Shown here: one piece after another, positions 1 to 5,822 of the stretch
How positions within the stretch are numbered: the first letter of the stretch is position 1
Layout of the letters: each line of letters begins with the position of its first letter
DNA from: Oscillospiraceae bacterium
Lineage (GTDB): Bacteria > Bacillota > Clostridia > Oscillospirales > Ruminococcaceae
DNA: 9,549 bases
Reading direction: 5' to 3'
NCBI GenBank assembly: GCA_017410745.1
Contig: JAFPPJ010000222.1
Span: 1 to 9,549 of the forward strand
The notes under the pieces: model-generated
Told to the model about the DNA's origin: nothing
The model's database searches: none
Seen by the model: the letters and a program-made list of their open reading frames with translations, nothing else
Position numbers and translations under genes: made by a program

Positions 1-1
1 G

Positions 2-157
2 TCCGCCGCACTCTCCCACACGCTCGGCATACTGTTCATGCTCATAGCAGCCGCCTTCGGAGTATATATATTCCTGCGGTGGCGCTCGGATATGAAGGCT
101 GCTGCGAATACCGCCGAAGCCGCAGAAACGGACACAGAAACGGATGACAGCAAATGA
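2..157 (+). CDS. C-terminal end of a membrane protein (5' truncated)
   Basis: The window opens inside this gene; the open frame runs from base 2 to a TGA at 155-157 and gives 51 residues. A hydrophobic stretch of about 20 residues (LGILFMLIAAAFGVYIFL) is followed by a basic RWR and a polar, Ala/Glu/Thr/Asp-rich tail ending DDSK. This reads as a last transmembrane helix with a cytoplasmic tail under the positive-inside rule. The stop codon overlaps the ATG of the next gene (ATGA at 154-157), so the two are probably translated together. Codon choice matches the following genes. Too little of the protein is present to name a family; the rest lies upstream of the window. Confidence 0.75.
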   Translation, partial: SAALSHTLGILFMLIAAAFGVYIFLRWRSDMKAAANTAEAAETDTETDDSK

Positions 158-588
158 CAGGACTTGAACGCATACAGGAGACAGCTTCGGGATATATCGC
201 CGAAGCAGAACGGCTCGAACGTGAAAAGAAGCCGACGGACGGCCTTTTCGGAATGGGAAGCAAGCCCGCCGACGACCCCTGCCATGACAGATTTGCCGCT
301 GACCTTGAGGCAGTGATAAACGATATCGCCGCACAGGGGGCTGCCTCATCCGAGGCAAGGGAAATGCTGAGCTTTATCTATTCCCTTGCATCCGAACACC
401 GTGAGCCCGTCAGCATATACTGGATGCTTTGCGCGGTACACGGTCTCACTATGCCGCTTATCGGCCTGCTTGATGCAGAGGATGCAGCCGCACTGTCACG
501 GGACTATGCGTCTATGTTCAGGCGATGGGAGAGGCTTCCCGTACAGAACAATGTATACAAAACACTCAGATCGAAAGGAAAGACATGA
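154..588 (+). CDS. hypothetical protein, 144 aa, soluble, helical
   Basis: I do not recognise this protein with confidence. It has 144 residues and no signal peptide or clear transmembrane helix. The first 40 residues are charged and helix-prone (coiled-coil-like around residues 14-26). A PCHDRF motif at residues 42-47 begins what looks like a compact mostly helical domain, with a hydrophobic core near residues 88-106 (IYWMLCAVHG, then PLIGLL) and a basic end containing LPVQNNV. The start is the ATG at 154, overlapping the upstream stop as ATGA; no strong ribosome binding site is visible, which fits translational coupling. Its own TGA (586-588) overlaps the ATG of the acetyltransferase. The position between a membrane protein and a GNAT enzyme suggests a shared transcript but not a function. 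Confidence 0.8.
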   Translation: MTGLERIQETASGYIAEAERLEREKKPTDGLFGMGSKPADDPCHDRFAADLEAVINDIAAQGAASSEAREMLSFIYSLASEHREPVSIYWMLCAVHGLTMPLIGLLDAEDAAALSRDYASMFRRWERLPVQNNVYKTLRSKGKT

Positions 589-1040
589 TGCGAGAGATCA
601 CAGACAATACAGAACGCAGCTCAATAACAAGAAAGGTACTTGAAGCACTCCCCGACTGGTTCGCCGTAAAGGAGTCCCGCGAGGAGTATATCAAAAACAG
701 TGCCGATAAGATATTCTTCGCCGAATTTGACGGCGATGAGCCCTCGGGTTTCCTCTATCTCAAGGAGACAGGCAAGGAGACTGTCGAACTTGCAGTCATG
801 GGCGTGCTCAAAGATCATCACCGCAGCGGCATAGGCAAGGCGCTTTTTGAAGCTGCAAAGGCTCGTGCTGCCGCAGAAGGGTATATGTTCATGCAGGTCA
901 AGACCGTGAGGATGGGCATGTATGAAGACTATGACGCTACCAACCGCTTCTATCAGGCAGTGGGCTTCAAGGAATTTGAAGTGTTCCACGACCTGTGGGA
1001 TGAAGCGAACCCCTGTCAGATATATGTAATGGCGCTGTGA
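585..1040 (+). CDS. GNAT family N-acetyltransferase
   Basis: This is a single-domain GCN5-related acetyltransferase of 151 residues, the usual size. Such enzymes move an acetyl group from acetyl-CoA to an amine; the substrate cannot be read from sequence. The acetyl-CoA pyrophosphate loop is clear: the strand VELAVMGVL (67-75) leads into R80-S-G-I-G-K-A86, the R/QxxGxG/A signature of motif A. The C-terminal motif B, NRFYQAVGFKEF at 120-131, includes the usual tyrosine. The frame stays open upstream, but ATG 585 overlaps the previous stop (ATGA) and AAAGGA lies at 574-579. A second ATG at 588 gives a slightly better spacing of 8, so the first residue is uncertain by one. It is the last gene of the operon; a terminator hairpin spans its stop codon. 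Confidence 0.9.
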   Translation: MMREITDNTERSSITRKVLEALPDWFAVKESREEYIKNSADKIFFAEFDGDEPSGFLYLKETGKETVELAVMGVLKDHHRSGIGKALFEAAKARAAAEGYMFMQVKTVRMGMYEDYDATNRFYQAVGFKEFEVFHDLWDEANPCQIYVMAL

Positions 1041-1054
1041 TCAGCGCCATTTTT
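1028..1054 (+). terminator. intrinsic terminator overlapping the GNAT stop codon
   Basis: A perfect 10-bp stem (AATGGCGCTG at 1028-1037 with CAGCGCCATT at 1042-1051) closes a four-base TGAT loop and runs straight into T residues (1050-1054). The TGA stop of the acetyltransferase is in the loop, and the last codons form the left arm. On the minus strand the stem is followed only by a poor T-run, so it acts mainly on the plus-strand operon, although the convergent debranching-enzyme gene ends just 17 bases away and may use it weakly. Confidence 0.85.
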
Positions 1055-1071
1055 CATAGTATACGGCAGTC

Positions 1072-3123
1072 TCATACATATGTTGCAAGCACCATTACCG
1101 AGCGGGCAGGGATATATGCCTTGTCTTCAAGCACCGCCGCTTCCGATGATGCCGCTTCGATCTTCCATGTGTGCCCCTCGGGTACGATGGGCAGAGTGAA
1201 CACATGATCCTCCCAGTGGGAGTTTATCATGAAATAGATATATGTGTCTCTCTTAGTGCCGTACTTGATATGATCCTCCGCATAAAGGCAGGCAAGCGTC
1301 AGCGGCTCGCCCCGCTCCTTCCACGGCTCGGTGCCGTGAAATGACATCTCCGGATACCCTGTGCCGTTATACCCCGTGTCAAAGTGTGCGGCTCTGAGCA
1401 CGGGATGTCTGCGCCGCAGCGCTATGAGCTTCTTTGTGTATGTGAACAGGTCGCGGTTCTTCTTTAACAGCCGCCAGTCGAGCCAGGATATCTCATTGTC
1501 CTGACAGTATGCATTGTTATTGCCGTACTGCGTATTGCCGAACTCATCACCGGAAAGGAGCATAGGCACTCCCCTGCTCATGAGCAGCACCGTCAGCATA
1601 TTTTTCATCTGCCGCCTGCGAAGTGAGAGTATATTCTCATCATCGGTGTCGCCCTCGGCACCGCAGTTCCAGCTGAGATTATCGTTGCAGCCGTCCCTGT
1701 TGTCCTCGCCGTTGCCCTCGTTGTGCTTTTCATTGTAGGATACAAGATCGCGCAGCGTGAATCCGTCGTGACAGGTGATGAAGTTCACCGAAGCCGCAGT
1801 GCCCCTGCCCTCATACATATCGGGCGAGCCGCACAGCCTGTTTATAAGCTCTTCTGCCGCAGAGCCATCGCCCTTTATGAAGCGGCGCACACAGTCCCTG
1901 TACCGCCCGTTCCATTCAGACCAGCGGTTCCATGAGGGAAATCTCCCCACCTGATACAGTCCGCCTGCATCCCATGCCTCCGCTATGAGCCTGCATCTGC
2001 CAAGCACCGGGTCACGGGCTATGGCTTCGAGCAGTGGCGGCGTCATCATAGGCGCACCGCTCTCATCACGGGTGAGTATGGATGCAAGGTCGAAGCGGAA
2101 CCCGTCTATGTGATAGGATGCCACCCAGTACCGCAGACAATCGAGTATCATGCTGCGCACAGTGGCGTAGTTGCAGTTCATGGTATTGCCGCACCCGCTG
2201 AAATTGTAATAATGCCCGTCGGGTGTCAGCAGATAGTATGTCCTGTTGTCTATCCCCTTGAAGGATATGGCAGGGCCGTTCTCATCGCCCTCTGCGGTAT
2301 GGTTGAACACCACGTCGAGTATGACCTCTATGCCGTTCTTATGCAGCAGCCTCACCATATTCTTCATCTCATCCGCTTCAAGCCCGAAGGGAGCAGATGC
2401 CGCATATCCCGCCTTAGGCGCGAAGAAGCCTACCGTGGAATATCCCCAGTAATTGACCAGCGTCCTGCCGCCGTGCTCACGCACATTCTCAAACTCGTCG
2501 AACTCGAATACGGGCATCAGCTCCACGCAGTTTACTCCCAGTTCCCTGAGATAGGGTATCTTTTCAGTGAGCCCCGCGAATGTGCCCCTGCGCTTCACTC
2601 CGCTGCTCTTGTCCGCAGTGAATGAGCGTACATGCATCTCGTATATCACCAGATCGGAGAAGGGTATCTCAAGGGGCTTGTCGCCCTCCCATGCGTAGTC
2701 CTCCCGTATGATCTGACCGCGGTGTATGAAGTCTCCGTCCTTGCCGTCACGCCATACCGACCGTCCCGACACCGACTTTGCATACGGGTCGAGCAGCACC
2801 TTGCGTTCATCGAAGCGAAGCCCTCTTTCAGGAGCCCACTCGCCTCCGAAGCGATACCCGTATTCTACGGTCTCGGTGTCGAGACCGTAGACCATCATGG
2901 CATATACATTGCCTATGCGGAATGTCTCCGGGAACGGTATCTCTACAAAGGGCTCCTGCTGACCGTGATGATACAGGACAAGGGTACAGCTCTTTGCCTC
3001 ACGGGAAAATACGCTGAAATTCACTCCGCCGTCGGTTATCGTCGCACCGAACGGAAATACGCGTCCGATACAGTATTCAAGGTCTTGTATCTTATTCGTC
3101 GGAAATGTATCGATTGCCCTCAT
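1072..3123 (-). CDS. glgX: glycogen debranching enzyme, isoamylase/GlgX type (GH13)
   Basis: This enzyme hydrolyses alpha-1,6 branch points of glycogen or related alpha-glucans in the cytoplasm. It has 683 residues, typical of GlgX/TreX/isoamylases. An N-terminal CBM48-like beta-sandwich (about 20-100) is followed by a GH13 barrel. All four catalytic regions are present: DVVFNH (270-275), GFRFDLAS (341-348, nucleophile D345), AEAWD (381-385, acid/base E382) and TCHDG (about 450-454, D453). The stretch after AEAWD (AGGLYQVG) and the EGNGEDNRDG segment resemble plant-type isoamylases more than the EPWD of E. coli GlgX. A GTG at 3141 would add six residues, but AGGAG at 3136-3132 lies 8 bases before ATG 3123, so that start is chosen. 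The DUF6465-type gene ends 19 bases upstream, so the two are probably co-transcribed. The exact chain-length preference cannot be read. Confidence 0.93.
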   Translation of the reverse strand: MRAIDTFPTNKIQDLEYCIGRVFPFGATITDGGVNFSVFSREAKSCTLVLYHHGQQEPFVEIPFPETFRIGNVYAMMVYGLDTETVEYGYRFGGEWAPERGLRFDERKVLLDPYAKSVSGRSVWRDGKDGDFIHRGQIIREDYAWEGDKPLEIPFSDLVIYEMHVRSFTADKSSGVKRRGTFAGLTEKIPYLRELGVNCVELMPVFEFDEFENVREHGGRTLVNYWGYSTVGFFAPKAGYAASAPFGLEADEMKNMVRLLHKNGIEVILDVVFNHTAEGDENGPAISFKGIDNRTYYLLTPDGHYYNFSGCGNTMNCNYATVRSMILDCLRYWVASYHIDGFRFDLASILTRDESGAPMMTPPLLEAIARDPVLGRCRLIAEAWDAGGLYQVGRFPSWNRWSEWNGRYRDCVRRFIKGDGSAAEELINRLCGSPDMYEGRGTAASVNFITCHDGFTLRDLVSYNEKHNEGNGEDNRDGCNDNLSWNCGAEGDTDDENILSLRRRQMKNMLTVLLMSRGVPMLLSGDEFGNTQYGNNNAYCQDNEISWLDWRLLKKNRDLFTYTKKLIALRRRHPVLRAAHFDTGYNGTGYPEMSFHGTEPWKERGEPLTLACLYAEDHIKYGTKRDTYIYFMINSHWEDHVFTLPIVPEGHTWKIEAASSEAAVLEDKAYIPARSVMVLATYV

Positions 3124-3131
3124 CCCGCACT

Positions 3132-3136
3132 CTCCT
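3132..3136 (-). promoter_or_regulatory. ribosome binding site of the debranching enzyme (sets the start)
   Basis: The minus strand reads AGGAG here, 8 bases before ATG 3123. It lies inside the six-codon extension that a GTG start at 3141 would add, which argues against that longer form. Confidence 0.75.
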
Positions 3137-3142
3137 GTCACA

Positions 3143-3664
3143 TCAAAGGTCTATGCTGTATGCATTGCCGTTCTCATCCTCAGCCTTGCCGTTCACCACG
3201 AAATATGCCTTGCTCTTGGAAGCCTTGATATACACCTCTATCGTGCGTATCTGCTTCTTTGTGCCGTTCCTGTAAGCAGCCTTGCACATCTCCACGATCT
3301 GCTCACCGGTGTAATTGCCGCCCTTGCACTGAAACTCTATGGGCAGAGCACTCTTCTTGGCCGCACTTTCAGCGGCCTTCTTTGCGGCAGGCTTGTCAGC
3401 CGTTTTCTTGGCTGCGGTCTTAGCCGCAGGCTTTGCATCTGTCTTCTTGGCATCTGTCTTCTTAGCCGCAGGCTTTGCTGCCGTCTTCTTTGCAGCGGTT
3501 TTCTTAGCCGCAGGCTTCTTTGCAGCGGGCTTCTTTGATTCCTCTGCACCCTTGGCAAGAGCCGCCACAGTTTCGCCCAACTTTGCAGCCTCTGCGCTGT
3601 CAGCGCCCGCGATCTCTGCGACAGTCTCCACAGCTGATTGTACGATAGATTTCTTCTTTGGCAT
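3143..3664 (-). CDS. DUF6465-type protein with histone H1-like Lys/Ala-rich repeat tail
   Basis: This 173-residue protein has three parts: a helical, moderately acidic N-terminus after MPKKK (1-43); a low-complexity Lys/Ala/Pro/Thr tract (about 44-105) like the DNA-binding tails of histone H1 and bacterial HU/AlgP proteins; and a small globular domain (about 107-173, beginning LPIEFQCKGG) resembling what I recall as DUF6465, common in Clostridia. The tract has a 14-residue repeat starting KPAAKK at residues 50, 64 and 78, mirrored by DNA repeats 42 bases apart. GGAGGT at 3676-3671 lies 6 bases before ATG 3664; a longer frame from 3706 would hide this site and is rejected. Non-specific nucleic-acid binding is inferred from charge; the role of the end domain is unknown. 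The gene lies 90 bases after the MATE gene and 19 before the debranching gene. Confidence 0.85.
   Translation of the reverse strand: MPKKKSIVQSAVETVAEIAGADSAEAAKLGETVAALAKGAEESKKPAAKKPAAKKTAAKKTAAKPAAKKTDAKKTDAKPAAKTAAKKTADKPAAKKAAESAAKKSALPIEFQCKGGNYTGEQIVEMCKAAYRNGTKKQIRTIEVYIKASKSKAYFVVNGKAEDENGNAYSIDL
3419..3544 (-). repeat. 42-bp tandem repeats coding 14-residue KPAAKK units
   Basis: The 15-base string CTTAGCCGCAGGCTT (plus strand) recurs at 3419-3433, 3461-3475 and 3503-3517, exactly 42 bases apart and in frame. It marks three consecutive 14-residue units in the basic tract of the DUF6465-type protein. The units are imperfect between these anchors (KTAAKKTAA, KTDAKKTDA, TAAKKTADK). Such repeats can gain or lose units by slippage or recombination without breaking the frame. 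The outer limits given are approximate. Confidence 0.75.
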
Positions 3665-3670
3665 AAAAGC

Positions 3671-3676
3671 ACCTCC
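3671..3676 (-). promoter_or_regulatory. strong ribosome binding site (GGAGGT) of the DUF6465-type gene
   Basis: GGAGGT on the minus strand is a near-perfect match to the 16S rRNA tail and lies 6 bases from ATG 3664. It fixes the start and predicts strong translation, in keeping with an abundant basic protein. No convincing promoter is seen in the 90 bases between it and the MATE gene. Confidence 0.8.
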
Positions 3677-3754
3677 ATAGAAATTGATATATTGATCTGC
3701 ATCCATCGTCCTGTACGAATGTGCAGATATACGACGTTTACTGCCGGCCTTATG

Positions 3755-5107
3755 TCAGCTGATATTCTCTTTTATCCTGCGGTATACCGTGTGCCTCATA
3801 GTGGCAAAGCAGGCTATGCCGCCTATGACATTCGATACGGGCTCTGCGATGAATACACCGTCTGCGCCGAATCCCATACGGGGGAGCAGCAGAGTGAGCG
3901 GCACTACTATAACCGCCTTGCGCAGCAGCGAAAAGAGTATCGCGTGCTTTGCATCGCCCAGCGACTGGAATGCCGACTGCCCCGCAAACTGCAGCGACAT
4001 GAACACGAATCCGAAGAAGTATATCCGCAGCGAGTATATCCCCTGCTCTATCATTGCCGCATCATCCGTGAACACCGTGAAAAAGAACCTCGGGAGCGTT
4101 ACCACCAGTATCCATACCGCAGCGGTATATACCATTCCTGCCACTGCCGTGAAGTCTATCGCATCCTTCACGCGCCTGTATTCCCTTGCACCGTAGTTGA
4201 AGCTTATCACAGGAGATGCGCCGCTCATAAGCCCGTGTACGGGCAGCATCACCATATCACGGATGGAATTGAGTATCGTCATGATGCCTATGTACAAGTC
4301 TCCGCCGCAGCTTTGCAGCGTTGTATTGCAGGCTATCTGCACCAGACAGGTCGTGCCCGACATCACAAAGTTGGATGTCCCGAGAGATACTATCTTTGCG
4401 GTCAGCTTCCTGTCGGGGCGGATATTTCTCCTGTGTATGCGAAGCGGCATTTTCCTCGTCAGATAAATGAGTATCCATGAAGCGGAGAGCATCTGACTTA
4501 TCACCGTTGCTGCCGCCGCGCCTTTCACGCCGAGCCCGAATGCGAATATGAATATTGGGTCGAGTATTACGTTTGCGAACGCGCCTATCACAGTTGTGAG
4601 CATGCCCGTCCTGGGTGCGCCCTGCGCGTTTATATAGCCGTTTAGTCCCGTCGAGAACATGGCGAACACCGTGCCTGTCAGATATACACGCAGATACCCT
4701 GCGGCATAGATGTATGACCTGTCGCTGGCACCGAGCAGATACAGCAGCGGCTTCATGAAGACATACCCTGTCAGTATCAGCACTGCAGCGCTTATCAGCA
4801 GCAGACATACCGAATTGCCGAGTATGCGCTCCGCCGTGTCCTTGTCGCCCTTGCCGCATTCTATCGAGAACAGCGGCACGCCGCCTATACCGAACAGTGC
4901 GGCAAACGCTGTGATGAACGTCACTATCGGGAAGGTGATGCCCACGCCCGTCAGCACGATGCTGTCGCCGCCGCTCATATGCCCGAGGTATATCCTGTCC
5001 ACCACGTTGTAAAGGAGCTGCACGAGCTGTGCGAGCATAAGCGGCACCGCCTGCGAAAGTATCACCTTCCACACCGCTCCCGACGAGAAATCATTATACT
5101 TCTTCAT
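3755..5107 (-). CDS. MATE family multidrug/toxin efflux transporter
   Basis: This 450-residue integral membrane protein has the length, roughly twelve hydrophobic segments and two-fold internal repeat of the MATE family (COG0534): lobe one about 15-175, lobe two about 235-395. Typical sequence includes PLMLAQLVQLLYNVVDRIYLG near the start, NVILDPIFIF in the first lobe, and its counterpart SGASPVISFNYGA after the middle. MATE pumps export cationic drugs, metabolites or other small molecules in exchange for Na+ or H+; substrate and ion are not readable. ATG 5107 overlaps the stop of the flavoprotein gene (ATGA at 5104-5107) without its own well-spaced ribosome binding site, so translation is probably coupled. 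No terminator is visible between its stop and the downstream gene. Confidence 0.93.
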   Translation of the reverse strand: MKKYNDFSSGAVWKVILSQAVPLMLAQLVQLLYNVVDRIYLGHMSGGDSIVLTGVGITFPIVTFITAFAALFGIGGVPLFSIECGKGDKDTAERILGNSVCLLLISAAVLILTGYVFMKPLLYLLGASDRSYIYAAGYLRVYLTGTVFAMFSTGLNGYINAQGAPRTGMLTTVIGAFANVILDPIFIFAFGLGVKGAAAATVISQMLSASWILIYLTRKMPLRIHRRNIRPDRKLTAKIVSLGTSNFVMSGTTCLVQIACNTTLQSCGGDLYIGIMTILNSIRDMVMLPVHGLMSGASPVISFNYGAREYRRVKDAIDFTAVAGMVYTAAVWILVVTLPRFFFTVFTDDAAMIEQGIYSLRIYFFGFVFMSLQFAGQSAFQSLGDAKHAILFSLLRKAVIVVPLTLLLPRMGFGADGVFIAEPVSNVIGGIACFATMRHTVYRRIKENIS

Positions 5108-5580
5108 GCCTTGTATCCGTCACACGGCAGATCGTCCGGATAGCGCATCATATCACAGCGCCGCTCTGTGAAGTCATAGACCTCCATATGCGGCACGCCG
5201 CTTATATATATCCACCGCTCTATATACACAGGCTCAAGGCAGAACAGCCTTTCGCTCTCCATGCCGGTATACGCATCATATGAGCCCTTGTAATGTTTCA
5301 TGAACACCTCACAGAAACGCTCATCCTTCATCGGATGCCCTATCTCCGTGCATACTCCCTCTATCTGCAGATTGTCCGCGCACAGTGCCGCACGGCCATT
5401 CCTTTTGAGCTGTGCGTATTTTCTCAGTGCCGTATCCGTCTGGAAATAGAACCTGCCGTCTATGCATACCACGCTCATCATCCTTGACGACACTCTGCCG
5501 TCTGCGGCTGTAGACAGCACCATTTTCCTTGCTTCCCCCACCTCACGGAACAGCTGTGCCGCCTTTTCTTCAAATCCCAT
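5104..5580 (-). CDS. pyridoxamine 5'-phosphate oxidase family (FMN-binding split barrel) protein
   Basis: This 158-residue protein reads as a flavin-binding split beta-barrel of the PNPOx-like superfamily. Features in order: an N-terminal helix (MGFEEKAAQLFREVGEARKM); a first strand pair with the usual pattern VLSTAADGRVSSRMMSVVCIDGRFYFQT (residues 21-48, written here only as a guide to position); then KYAQLKRNGRAALC (54-67), the typical lysine/arginine-bearing strand and 'NGRAALC' turn near the FMN phosphate. A charged middle helix and a C-terminal ERWIYISG strand follow. Small members of this family bind FMN, F420 or heme and reduce or sense small molecules; the true substrate is unknown and it need not be a vitamin B6 enzyme. 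AGGGG lies 5 bases before ATG 5580. A good promoter precedes it, and its stop overlaps the MATE start, suggesting related jobs. Confidence 0.85.
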   Translation of the reverse strand: MGFEEKAAQLFREVGEARKMVLSTAADGRVSSRMMSVVCIDGRFYFQTDTALRKYAQLKRNGRAALCADNLQIEGVCTEIGHPMKDERFCEVFMKHYKGSYDAYTGMESERLFCLEPVYIERWIYISGVPHMEVYDFTERRCDMMRYPDDLPCDGYKA

Positions 5581-5636
5581 ATCTGCCCCTTTCTGCAGTC
5601 ATCTCCCGCAGCCTTTCCTGTTTCTTTCTTCACTTG

Positions 5637-5670
5637 ATATTATATCATATAAAACGGATAAATACAATAG
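5637..5670 (-). promoter_or_regulatory. sigma-A-type promoter for the flavoprotein/MATE genes
   Basis: Reading the minus strand: -35 TTGTAT (5667-5662), a 17-base spacer, then -10 TATAAT (5644-5639) preceded by the extended -10 TG (TGATATAAT). The start of transcription would be near 5632, leaving a leader of about 50 bases. The spacing and a perfect -10 make this convincing. Confidence 0.85.
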
Positions 5671-5752
5671 CTGCGCCGAATATTTATGACCGCACATATG
5701 CATCATATCCAAAGGCGGATGCAGGCTTGGTAGACATAAAATTTCGTCTTAT

Positions 5753-5786
5753 CTATTGTAATTTGTATAATTATATGTTATAATAT
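5753..5786 (+). promoter_or_regulatory. sigma-A-type promoter for the ABC exporter genes
   Basis: -35 TTGTAA (5756-5761), 17-base spacer, -10 TATAAT (5779-5784) with extended -10 TG at 5776-5777. Transcription would start near 5791, about 32 bases before the ATPase start. This is back to back with the flavoprotein promoter and shares unusual extra bases with it. Confidence 0.85.
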
Positions 5787-5808
5787 ATTAAAAATCTTCT
5801 GTATATAC

Positions 5809-5814
5809 AAAGGA
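5809..5814 (+). promoter_or_regulatory. ribosome binding site of the ABC ATPase (sets the start)
   Basis: AAAGGA lies 8 bases before ATG 5823. The in-frame ATGs at 5814 and 5817 touch or overlap this site and are therefore unlikely starts. Confidence 0.65.
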
Positions 5815-5822
5815 TGATGAAA

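Noticed and set aside
2110..2625. Plus-strand open frame of 171 residues opposite the debranching enzyme
   Set aside because: Shadow of a GH13 enzyme with all catalytic regions intact on the other strand; no start signal.
3124..3141. GTG start adding six residues to the debranching enzyme
   Set aside because: The extension contains the AGGAG site that is ideally placed for ATG 3123, and the added residues have no family match.
3339..3680. Plus-strand open frame of 113 residues, very hydrophobic (Ala/Phe/Leu repeats)
   Set aside because: It is the antisense of the Lys/Ala-rich repeat tract; the Phe/Ala pattern follows from complementing Lys/Ala codons. It has no ribosome binding site and no independent support.
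3665..3706. Longer start for the DUF6465-type protein (14 extra residues)
   Set aside because: The extension would contain the strong GGAGGT site for ATG 3664, and MPKKK is a typical beginning for this kind of protein.
3665..3754. Separate promoter or terminator between the MATE and DUF6465-type genes
   Set aside because: No box pair with acceptable spacing and no stem followed by T residues was found on the minus strand, so the four genes may be read together.
3638..4480. Plus-strand open frame of 280 residues opposite the MATE gene
   Set aside because: Composition is Arg/His/Tyr-rich and resembles no family, and the opposite strand encodes a clear MATE transporter over the same bases.
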